The notes under the pieces were generated by a model, which was not told the origin of the DNA, did not search any database, and saw only the letters and a program-made list of their open reading frames with translations. The translations under genes were made by a program, and so were the position numbers. DNA of 11,530 nt, from assembly GCA_027603945.1 (NCBI GenBank), contig JADIIU010000220.1, positions 1 to 11,530 on the forward strand, given 5' to 3'. Shown piece after piece: positions 1 through 8,222 of this stretch; position 1 is the stretch's first letter; every line of letters starts with the position of its first letter. The DNA comes from Terramyces sp. JEL0728 (Eukaryota > Chytridiomycota > Chytridiomycetes > Rhizophydiales > Terramycetaceae).

Positions 1-52
1 CATAGTGGAACAGATTTCAAGTCTGTCGCCTTAACCGCTCGGCCACGTTGTC
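1..52 (-). tRNA. tRNA-Ser(UGA), 5' part, cut by the window edge
   Basis: Read on the minus strand this is the acceptor 5' strand (GACAACG), D arm, anticodon arm with loop CTTGAAA (anticodon TGA) and the start of the long variable arm. It matches the first 52 nt of the complete tRNA at 3738-3819 except for one base in the variable-arm loop (A instead of T). The T arm and 3' acceptor lie outside the window. Confidence 0.93.
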
Positions 53-323
53 ACATCAAATCTGCTGCCTGTGTTCTAGTAATGTGTTAAGTATTTGCAT
101 TTATATCGCACTTTCCTATGGCTTTGGTTTTATGTCCTTGATATTATTTGCCATTATTGTTTCGAAAGATGAGATTATCTGTGAATAAAATTTGGAGTTG
201 ATCCCGTAAAATGTACGTTTACTATATCGCGACAGAAAAAGTAGTCTGGTGATTTTGAAGCGAGATATTTCTCTCTAATCGATGGAACTTATTGGTCACA
301 CCAAATAATTTAATTTCGCAAAA
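53..323. other. Intergenic spacer, tRNA-Ser / carboxypeptidase
   Basis: This 271-bp spacer separates two divergently transcribed genes. I see no ORF of note, no intron matching the local pattern and no clear TATA box; AT-rich sequence such as AATAATTTA lies just before the carboxypeptidase start. It must hold the promoter of the downstream gene, but no element can be named. Confidence 0.5.
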
Positions 324-1865
324 ATGAAAATTAGCCAGCTGCTCCTACCAACTTCAGCATTAGCATCAAATCTTTTGAATTTCCAAAATGCGCAAGAAAA
401 GGTTTTAGAATTTGGAAGTGAATTCAGCAAGTTGACTCACCAATTCATCTCCAAACCTTCTCTGCACGGAGACCAAAACTGGAACGTATTCACTCATTCA
501 AACTACCCCGGGTATGCATTAAGGGTTAAAGTAAATGGAAAGCTGTGTGATCCGAATGTTCGCCAATATTCCGGATATTTGGACACTGCTGACGACAAGC
601 ATTTTTATTTTTGGTTCTTTGAAAGCAGAGACAAACCTGCTGAAGATCCAGTTATAATGTGGCTAAATGGCGGTCCTGGATGTAGCTCATTCACCGGATT
701 GTTGGTAGAATTGGGTCCTTGCACTGTCAATGCAGATAGGCTTTCTACAACCCTGAACCCTTACTCTTGGAACAACAATGCAAACATCTTCTTTTTGGAT
801 CAAGTAAGCTTTGCTAATTCTAGCCGGTTAATGTTGGCTTCAGTTACTCTGATTCCCATAGGATTGATACTACTGTTTCTGCTGCTGAAGATGTCCACAC
901 TTTCTTGCAGCTATTCTTTGATGCATTCCCAACATATGCCAAGTTAGATTTCCATGTAACTGGTGAATCTTATGCCGGCCACTACATTCCAGCGATTGCT
1001 AAATCTATCCAGGACCATAAACACGCAATTGAACAAGGCTCAGAAGAAGGTCTACTTATCAACCTCAAAACATTGGCTATTGGTAATGGTATAACAGATC
1101 CATTGGTTCAATACAAGTACTTTCCTGATATGGCTGCGGATACTAAATACGGTCCAGTTCTCTCTGAACAAATCGTCGCAAAGATGAGATTCGGATGGCC
1201 GGTTTGTGAACAGATGATTAAATTCTGCTATGAATATACAAACAAGGAAATTTGCAAGTAATTTTGGTTAACCATAGACCCGCAGCAACGTTCTGTTATG
1301 ATCTGATGAAGCAAGATTATGACGATGCTCATTTGAATCCCTATGATGTTCGTTTGCCACCAGATGATCATTCTACTGACGAGAGAAGTATTCGAATGCA
1401 CGAATGGCTAAACAACCCTGAAATTCAACAACAGCTCGGTGTTGAAAGAGCTCATGATGGTTGCAGCGATAGTGTTGGTAGTGACTTTGAAAAGAACGGG
1501 GATACCATGCATCCAATTGTCAAAGGTATTCCGTCTCTATTAGAAGATGGAATTCAGATCTTAATTTATGCTGGTGATGCCGACTGGACTTGTAACTGGA
1601 TTGGAAACAAAGCCTGGACGCTTGCTTTGCCATGGCACGGACAAGAAGGATTCAATAACGCTACCGATATCTTTTGGCAATCAGAGCTTACAAAACAAGC
1701 TGCAGGAGAGTATCGACAATTTGAAAACTTTGCATTTTTAAGAGTTTACGAATCTTCACACTTTGTCCCGACTGATCAAGTAATAATTATTAACAATAGC
1801 CTGAACACTCGCTAGAATTCATCAACAAGTGGATCAGAGGAAACCCTGTTGCCGTTGGGAAATAA
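324..1865 (+). CDS. PRC1: Vacuolar serine carboxypeptidase (carboxypeptidase Y, peptidase S10)
   Basis: Exons are 324-803, 824-1257, 1278-1779 and 1800-1865, giving 493 aa; the three introns are each exactly 20 nt. Without splicing the reading frame breaks three times, and splicing restores family sequence across each join (for example [14 protein letters not shown]). The enzyme removes C-terminal residues from peptides in the vacuole. The catalytic triad is visible: Ser209 in GESYAGH, Asp405 in YAGDADW and His466 in SSHFVP; the oxyanion/substrate segment [10 protein letters not shown] is at 113-122. Family members usually have GGHMVP around the histidine, so SSHFVP is a small departure. The N terminus looks like a signal peptide (about residues 1-15, [15 protein letters not shown]) followed by a propeptide shorter than in yeast. 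The start is the first ATG in frame, in the context CGCAAAAATG. The gene ends 16 bp from the convergent WASP gene. Confidence 0.95.
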
Positions 1866-1866
1866 A
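1861..1866 (+). terminator. AATAAA poly(A) signal overlapping the carboxypeptidase stop
   Basis: AATAAA overlaps the TAA stop at 1863-1865. As only 16 bp separate this gene from the stop of the convergent WASP gene, cleavage and polyadenylation must happen inside the neighbour's coding region. Assigned by motif and position only. Confidence 0.5.
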
Positions 1867-1871
1867 TTGTT

Positions 1872-1877
1872 TTTATT
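1872..1877 (-). terminator. AATAAA poly(A) signal of the WASP gene
   Basis: On the minus strand AATAAA lies 4 nt past the WASP stop codon, inside the 16-bp gap between the two convergent stops. The transcript end probably runs into the carboxypeptidase last exon. Confidence 0.5.
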
Positions 1878-1881
1878 CGTT

Positions 1882-3466
1882 TTACCATTCATCGTCGTCG
1901 TCTTCTTCATCTACTATTAGCATTTAAACACCTGACCCGCCAGTTACCGCAGTGATTCGTTTTTGTAGCGCATCTCTAAGTGCGTCTGCAATAGCATCTC
2001 CAGTTCCTTTGGGAGCTTCCTGTTGGATCGGGTTATCCGCAGCGGACTTTAATTGTGTTCCTTGCCGGATTTGAGACAACAAGTCCCCTGGTTGCGCTTT
2101 TGCCGGAGTTGCTTGTTTCGCAGGTTGTGCTGGGGCTCTTGCAGGAGTTACATGAATTGGCGGAGGAGGTGCATTGGAGAAATCTGGAGGAGGTCTAGAA
2201 TTAACTAATATTACGGAGGAGGCGGTGGAGTTGCACCTGAAGGTTGATTGCGAGATGGAATAGCTGGATGTGGAACTCTACCGGGAATAGCAGGCGGGGC
2301 AACAGCAGGTCTTTCTGGAATACTTTTGCGTTAGTTAGTAGTTACTGTGATTGTCGGTCTGGAAGACTGGGAGGACCAGCTCTACTTGGTGGGGGAGGAG
2401 CCTTCTCAGCAATTATGTTTGTATTGGACTGTCCTCGAGATGGCGGCGCTTAATTAGAAAGTAAATACGCGGTGGTGCAGATCTATTCACATTCAGTGTT
2501 GGATTAGTTGTTGTGCTTCCCCTAGATGGTGGTGCTAGCTATTAATAAAAAATACGTGGAGGGGGGGCTCTTCTACCTAACTATTAAATAGAGATTACTT
2601 GCCGGTTGTTGTGCAGCAGACTGGCTTGCATTTGGTTGCAGTGCTGGTGGTGTTGGTGCTTCAATGGATGACGATGCCAACAATCCTGCATTTTCTTTCA
2701 TGAATTTCTTGATCACTTTTTGCTGCTTCTTATCTTGCAATTGCTCATCAGTAATTCCAGCTTTTTGAAAAATAATCTTCCATTCTTTGGATTAGAAAAA
2801 AGTACCCATTGGGATGTTTTGGACACTGAAGCCATCTGCTTTGCTATAGCCTACGTGGCTAACGTGTTGAAAGTCTGATGGACCAGAAATCATTGCTTTA
2901 TCCAACTTTTTTTCTTTAGTTTTAGTATTTTTTCTGAATAATCCAAACCCTGTGCTTTCTTTCTTTGATTTTCTTCTATCAAGACCGCTATCTAATGAGG
3001 GACTTGATTGATTCGCATTGGTAGTTGACGCTGAAGAAACAGATCGGATGTGGTCTCGTTCCCTTTGCGAAAACGCATCGTGAAAAACCAACGCATCATC
3101 CTCATCCGCAAATGAAAATCCAATCATGCAATTCTACATTAAAATCAAGTACTTTTCCAACAAACGAGTGAAAAAACGGTTTTTCAGCTTGATATTTAAT
3201 ATCTCCAAAAATATTAAAATCCCATAGTTGACTTCCAGACTGTATTAATCAATAGTACTTTTAAATCAACAATTGAAAAATTGAATTCGCCGCTATTCTT
3301 ATTTTTGTATAACGCTAACCCTCCAGTGAAGGAATGCGAATATTCTTTCGCGTTGGTTGCTTGATACAGACGTGCTACTGTGCTGGCCAATACCTTGTTA
3401 GTTTCCAATTACTGCTCCATCACAAGATTTTTCAATGCATCTTTGTTCTTCAGGTAGCAATATCAT
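1882..3466 (-). CDS. LAS17: Wiskott-Aldrich syndrome protein homologue (WASP/N-WASP type, full domain set)
   Basis: Eleven exons (3466-3413, 3393-3259, 3239-3153, 3133-2806, 2784-2599, 2576-2556, 2534-2469, 2448-2346, 2322-2215, 2194-1932, 1910-1882) encode 459 aa; ten introns are 19-23 nt. It activates the Arp2/3 complex to nucleate branched actin at the cell cortex. Domains in order: WH1 at about 19-115 (TVARLY; FFHSF; GFSFADEDDA), a basic stretch at about 149-171, CRIB ISGPSDFQHVSHVG at 174-187 with the rest of the GBD after it (GITDEQLQDK), a proline-rich region with repeated APPP/PPSRG, WH2 near 400-415 (LLSQIRQGTQLK), a central helix near 429-446 and an acidic tail ending DDDDEW. Exon 6 is only 21 nt. 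The last intron may end at 1911 (21 nt, preferred) or 1914 (18 nt, adding one Val). The start at 3466 is the only in-frame ATG in exon 1 and shares CGCAAAAATG with the carboxypeptidase start. Confidence 0.93.
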
Positions 3467-3737
3467 TTTTGCGTGTAAAAATCAAACAATGAAATAAACA
3501 GAGCTAGTATTTGATCGAGCAGTTTTGAAGGCAGAATTTCATAGAAATATCATACTCAATTTTATGAACGTGTGGAGCTACTATTCTAACAATATAGTCG
3601 ATACTGGAAGTATACTTTGGAGCGCCTATCGAGGTGCTCTCGTAACCAGGACAACATAGGTTTACTTTGCATCATAATTCATTTGAAATTAGAATAATCT
3701 GCAATAATACGCATGTATTTTCTTTTTGAGATTTCGT
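3467..3737. other. Intergenic spacer, WASP / tRNA-Ser
   Basis: This 271-bp region lies between the divergent WASP and tRNA-Ser genes. It is AT-rich, has no long ORF on either strand and no segment fitting the local intron rule. No recognisable TATA box precedes the WASP start. Confidence 0.45.
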
Positions 3738-3819
3738 GACAACGTGGCCGAGCGGTTAAGGCGACAGACTTGAAATCTGTTCCACTTTGTGGTCGCAGGT
3801 TCAAGTCCTGCCGTTGTCG
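3738..3819 (+). tRNA. tRNA-Ser(UGA)
   Basis: This 82-nt gene folds as a class II tRNA. The acceptor GACAACG (3738-3744) pairs with CGTTGTC (3812-3818), with discriminator G at 3819. The anticodon stem ACAGA/TCTGT encloses loop CTTGAAA, anticodon TGA, which reads UCA and related serine codons. A long variable arm (CCAC...GTGG) is typical of tRNA-Ser. Box A (TGGCCGAGCGG) and box B (GGTTCAAGTCC, 3798-3808) are intact. It has no intron and no encoded CCA. Confidence 0.97.
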
Positions 3820-3823
3820 TTGC

Positions 3824-3829
3824 TTTTTT
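3824..3829 (+). terminator. RNA polymerase III T-run terminator
   Basis: Six consecutive T residues begin 5 nt after the tRNA-Ser discriminator base, the normal stop signal for RNA polymerase III. Confidence 0.75.
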
Positions 3830-3932
3830 CTTGTTTAACAATACTAGTGGCAGACATGCGTCGCAATTTGCAAACCCTAATCTGTTGCAACTCTGAAATT
3901 TAGTTTTGGAATAAATGCAAGATTGATTTCGA

Positions 3933-3938
3933 TTTATT
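3933..3938 (-). terminator. AATAAA poly(A) signal of the DHTKD1-type gene
   Basis: AATAAA on the minus strand lies 14 nt past the stop codon at 3953-3955. Only about 130 bp separate that stop from the tRNA-Ser gene. Confidence 0.45.
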
Positions 3939-3952
3939 AAATAATGAATCTT

Positions 3953-6871
3953 TTAAAAGTTAAAGATCCCGCTGATAACGTGAGCTTGTTCTTTTTTGTA
4001 TACTTTGCTGACTCCGGTAGCTGGTGCAGCTAAAGGCCCTCTTCCGTGATAGTTCAAATTCATGCTTAATAACTCTTGCAATCTTGGAGCACAGAATGTA
4101 TAGGCACCTTGATTTTGCGGCTCTTCTTGTACCCAATAGTAGTCTTGGACGTTTTTGAATTTGGCAATTTCGTTGGCCAAATCAGCAGTTGGGAAAGGGT
4201 TTAGTTCTTCAAGACGGATGAAGGCTACTTCAGCATCTTTTCCTTTGTTGCTTCTTTCCTTTACAAGGTCGTAATAAAGTTTACCGCTGACAAAACAGAC
4301 TCTTTTAACAGAATCATGGGATTCAGGGGTGGTGAAAATTGGATCAGAAAGGACTGGCTGCCATGTGGTTCCTGGTCCCATTTCAGTCAAATCAGAAGTA
4401 CATACAGGTGATCTGAGCAATGCCTTTGGACCAACAACAATTAATGGTTTCCTGTAATTTCGTACCATCTAGTGTTAATAATAAGTTACTTGACGTCTCA
4501 TAACATGAAAGTACTGAGCTGGAGTGGTAGGGTTCACAACGTGCATGTTTGGATTATCTTGTTTTGGCTCCCCAGCGACATCGAATCTGTGGTCACATAG
4601 TTGCAAGAATCTTTCTACTCTGCAAGAAGAATGTTCAGGGCCAGCGCCTAAAATTAAAAACAATTACCATCGTAGCCGTGTGGCAATAACATTACTAGAC
4701 CAGATTGTCTCATCCATTTAGCCTCTCCAGAAGACAAGTAAACATCAATAACAATTTGGGCACCATTGAAAAAGTCGCCAAACTGTGCTTCCCAGATGCA
4801 GAGACGGTTAGGAGTTTCCCAAGACACGCCATATTCAAATCCTAGTACAGCAAACTCAGACAAGTGTGAGTTGGCAATTTCTAATTTTGCCTGTGGCTTA
4901 TCAGAAATATGATTCAATGGAATGATGGTTCTTTCAGTTTCGGAATCTACCAACATGGCGTGTCTTTGAGAAAAGGTGCCACGACCGACATCCTGCCCAG
5001 AAATACGGACATGATACCCTTCAGTAAGGAGGGAACCAAAGGCAAGTGCTTCAGCAGTAGCCCAGTCGAGGTTCTTTCCAGATTCCAATTTCTTTACTCT
5101 GTTTTCAATGTGATATTTAGCAATACGTGGATGAACAGAGACGCCATGGGTTGCAACAGACGCAAGACCAACTTGTCTTAGCGCTTCGACTTCAACGCCA
5201 GTCTCTGCTTTAACAACAGCGCTGGTAGTTGGAATCATATTTTTCCATTTTCCTTTGAATGCTTCGACATCTGGCTTGTAGCCATCAGAAACTGCCAATT
5301 TGTCTTCAAGTGCAGTGTAGTATCCTTTACGGAAGTCTTCTATTTCCTGTTTGGATGAGAACACCTTTTCTTCCAGTAATTGCTCCTCATATTTTGCCGG
5401 AACACTTTTCTGACCTCTGATTTTCTTGTACATTAATGGTTGGGTAAATGCAGGTTCGTCCAACTCATTGTGTCCTAATCTTCTGTATGCAATCATGTCC
5501 AAAATGATATCTTTGCGGAATTTCTGGCGATATTGATAAGCAATGGAGGTAGCAAATGCAACTTCTTCCGGATAGTCAGCGTTCACATGCAATACAGGAC
5601 TGTTGATCATTTTGCCAACGTCAGAAGTGTAGACGGTGGATCTGGCATTCATGGATGGGGTGGTGTAACCAATTTGGTTATTTACAATAACATGGATAGA
5701 ACCACCAGCAGTAAAGTGAGGCAGGTTGGATAAACCAAGAGTTTCAGTTACAACACCTTGCCCAGTGAATGCAGCATCACCGTGCATTTGAATACATACA
5801 ACTCTGTCTCCAATGAAACACTCCTTTTCTGTACCTTCTTCGTATAAATACATCTGTCTTGCTCTTGCCTTTCCTAATGCAACTGGATTAGCAGCCTATA
5901 TCAAATACAAATTACTTCCAAGTGGGATGGATTGTGGAGCATGGAAACATGCAATGGCTTGTCTTTTCCATAGCTTTCCAAATCAGTTGAAATTGCCAAG
6001 TGCGAAATAACATCGCCAGATGCTGGCAAGCCTTCAGCCAATTCAGCGTTTCCTTTGATTTTATGGAACAAAGCTTCAGGTTTGAAGTGTAAAATATCAG
6101 TCAATAAATTCAATCTCCCACGATGAGGCATGCAAACGATTGCATCCCTAATACCGGCTAAAATTAGAGAAAAGTACCATCGCCTGCTTCCTTAAAGAGA
6201 GTGTGCAAAACAATCATCATGCTTTCAGACCCTTCCAGCCCATATCTCTTTAATTGAGGAAACTTTTTCGCCATAAAGTGGTCAAATACCTATGTTAATA
6301 CAGTCTACTTCAGATTTAGATAATAGGGAGAAAAAAGTCTTTTTATCTTCTGCAGTGTACTTTGGCTTTTCATAGGATTCTACTAGTCCGGCAAACCAGC
6401 GACGTTCAGCGGATGAAGGCAAGTGTTGAAATTCAAATCCGATCCTTCCAGTATAAGTAGAACGCAAGTGCTTCAAAATAGTTTCTACTTTGGCATTTTC
6501 CCTCGAAATGGTAGGATCGCTGGTCTTTCCAATATGTAATATACCAGCTAATGGATAAGATTTCCCAGATTCAGGGATGCCATAGCGTGTTGGGTCGAGT
6601 TCAGGAATAGGGTCCAGCTTGGCGAGGTTAAGCGGATCCAAATCAGCTAATCTATGCCCATTTGCCCTGAAAGAATGAACTAGACGCAAGAGATTAGAAT
6701 TTTCAATGCGATTATTAATTTCTTGTGCAGAGTCTACAGTTAGAATCGCTTACAATCTTCAATCTTTGCCTCCCTGTTGTATCTGAATCCATAAACATCA
6801 TCGTGGTTGTAATGATACTTTCTGGTTGGCGGCAATGACTTTACAGTTTTCCTGATTCCTGCTCTCAGCAT
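3953..6871 (-). CDS. DHTKD1: 2-oxoadipate dehydrogenase E1, DHTKD1 type (thiamine diphosphate enzyme)
   Basis: Seven exons (6871-6754, 6733-6309, 6289-6178, 6157-5916, 5895-4668, 4647-4490, 4468-3953) encode 932 aa; six introns are 19-21 nt. The E1 decarboxylates a 2-oxoacid with thiamine diphosphate and passes the acyl group to a lipoylated E2 in mitochondria. A basic, acid-poor N terminus ([19 protein letters not shown]) suits mitochondrial import. Visible are MPHRGRLN (228-235), the ThDP/metal motif HGDAAF...VNNQ (337-373), GHNELDEP (440-447) and [14 protein letters not shown] (598-611). I call it DHTKD1 and not 2-oxoglutarate dehydrogenase because the length is close to the roughly 920 aa of DHTKD1, and because [47 protein letters not shown] and RNYRKPLIV resemble DHTKD1, as remembered, more than OGDH. 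Substrate preference is inferred. The start is the ATG opening exon 1; the frame closes correctly across all joins. Confidence 0.92.
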
Positions 6872-7250
6872 TTTAAAAATTGAAATTTAAAAAAAGTCAG
6901 TTAGTTCAGTAGTCACAAGAGTGGCTTTCGCTGCAATACGGCCAGTTCGGTTTAACAGAGAGTAGACAATGATTCAAATTGCAAAATAATGCGCAGGTGT
7001 TCTCTGTTATTTAGGCTGCCTTAATTAAGCTATTTTTGGATGGTTTTAAGCAAATGGAGATGAAATATTTGTGTACCACCTTGGGCTCGGGGCTTGCTCG
7101 AATGGCGCTGGACTCTAGTAGGTTGGACATTAAGCTATGGATGCATGTCTGCAACTAGAGAGATTGAGATTGGCGAATTTAATTCTCCACGACACGATTC
7201 AATTCGCACGTACAATAAAAGAATGGGATATATTTGCTTAACCAATTTCG
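6872..7250. other. Intergenic spacer upstream of the DHTKD1-type gene
   Basis: This 379-bp stretch should carry the DHTKD1-type promoter and the 3' end of the 7TM gene transcript. A 33-codon ATG ORF beginning near 7054 (+) exists but resembles nothing I know. No tRNA fold, local-type intron or TATA box was found. The 7TM stop lacks a close AATAAA, unlike the other protein genes. Confidence 0.45.
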
Positions 7251-8069
7251 CTATTGATTTAATTTTGACTGTTCGATATCTACCAGCGCTCCCTTCTCCG
7301 TCTGCCTGTCGGATAGAGTAAAATCCTTAAAGAGAGGAATAACAAATATACTAGCAGTGACATGGAGCCCCGTTGCAGCCAGTGAAATATGCACAAGGAA
7401 ATAGAAATCCAACGTTTGAATAAACTCTTCTGTAGCTTTGCTCTGTATGTACATGAATAGGAGGAAATTAAGCCAATCAACCATGTTTAGCGTGAGGTTG
7501 AAGAGTAATAGCTTCCGCAATGCAAATACAACGGATGGTTGCAGATTGATCTTTCGTTCTCTCTTGAACTGATATACCAGCCAAATCAAGTACGCGCATT
7601 GTACGTTAGCATACAGAAATGAGAGCATTAGAAATACCAGTGGTCCGAATCCAATGCCAAGCAGCAAATAATCTGGCGGATTACTGTAAAATAATATCAC
7701 ATAACTTGGCCAGACAGCAGCCAAGAACAGAGTTATTGCGAGAATACGGCCATACTGTATCCTTTTGTCAGTAATCCTGCCATTCAAAACTGAAAACGAT
7801 CTTAGAATCTCTGTATTCAACAATACTTCTCCTAATATCGACCACTGAGCTGCCATCGTTTCAATTCGAAATAGCATTACATTTGGCGATCCGTAATAGA
7901 ACCGCAGCCCACATATTAGCTGGATTATGTTTATAATTAGCAACAGAACTGCTGGGATTCTGAATTTTATAATTTTAATGCGATTTGTTGCTATTAGACA
8001 TATACAGATAATACTTGATCCAAATATTACGGAGAGGAAGGCAATTGGTGTCCATTGCAACGATGACAT
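7251..8069 (-). CDS. Seven-helix membrane protein of unknown function, possibly receptor-like
   Basis: A single uninterrupted exon encodes 272 aa. Hydrophobic segments lie at about 7-27, 37-57, 72-90 (weak), 106-127, 134-166 (long), 186-208 and 222-247, giving a probable seven-helix topology. Charged loops follow helices 1 (NRIKIIKFR), 3 (GRITDKR) and 5 (QFKRERK), and a polar 25-residue C-terminal tail ends SKLNQ. Positive charges after odd helices suggest an N-out, C-in orientation as in G-protein-coupled receptors, but I recognise no DRY, NPxxY or other family motif. It lacks introns, unlike its larger neighbours. The start is the first ATG, 22 nt after a TATA-like element. It could equally be a transporter or a lineage-specific sensory protein. 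Confidence 0.8.
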   Translation of the reverse strand: MSSLQWTPIAFLSVIFGSSIICICLIATNRIKIIKFRIPAVLLLIINIIQLICGLRFYYGSPNVMLFRIETMAAQWSILGEVLLNTEILRSFSVLNGRITDKRIQYGRILAITLFLAAVWPSYVILFYSNPPDYLLLGIGFGPLVFLMLSFLYANVQCAYLIWLVYQFKRERKINLQPSVVFALRKLLLFNLTLNMVDWLNFLLFMYIQSKATEEFIQTLDFYFLVHISLAATGLHVTASIFVIPLFKDFTLSDRQTEKGALVDIEQSKLNQ

Positions 8070-8090
8070 GTTCCAGAAAATGAAAAAGCA

Positions 8091-8097
8091 TTTATAC
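8091..8097 (-). promoter_or_regulatory. TATA box of the 7TM gene
   Basis: The minus strand reads GTATAAATG 22-28 nt before the start codon at 8069. If it acts as a TATA box at usual spacing, transcription would begin almost at the ATG. Assigned by motif and position only. Confidence 0.45.
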
Positions 8098-8216
8098 CAG
8101 AGGTAACATTAAAATTTTTAATGCAGATTCGAAATACTTTGGAATGCCGTATCGCTGATTGCATGATAATTCAATCTCGCTGATAACAAACGCGAAAGCA
8201 GATTGCTATAACTCTA

Positions 8217-8222
8217 TTTATT
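8217..8222 (-). terminator. AATAAA poly(A) signal overlapping the ankyrin-gene stop
   Basis: On the minus strand AATAAA contains the TAA stop codon (8220-8218) of the ankyrin gene. The same overlap is seen in three other genes here. Confidence 0.5.

Noticed and set aside
804..881. A single longer intron in the carboxypeptidase gene ending at the AG near 880
   Set aside because: It would delete the conserved segment after FFLDQ. A 20-nt intron ending at 823 restores PVNVGFSYS, which the family requires.
2244..2453. Plus-strand glycine-rich ORF
   Set aside because: It is the reverse shadow of the WASP proline-rich region.
4524..6010. Several plus-strand ORFs opposite the DHTKD1-type gene
   Set aside because: They are antisense shadows of strongly conserved coding sequence and show no family similarity.
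7094..7321. Plus-strand 75-codon frame across the end of the 7TM gene
   Set aside because: Its first codon is TTG, it overlaps the 7TM 3' end, and it has no recognisable motif.
7280..7480. Minus-strand second frame within the 7TM gene
   Set aside because: It lies fully inside the 7TM gene in another frame; its hydrophobic look is a shadow of the transmembrane codons.
8102..8125. GTAACATTAAAA...TTTTTAATGCAG near the 7TM promoter as an intron
   Set aside because: The branch spacing is 15 nt and no coding sequence flanks it on that strand.
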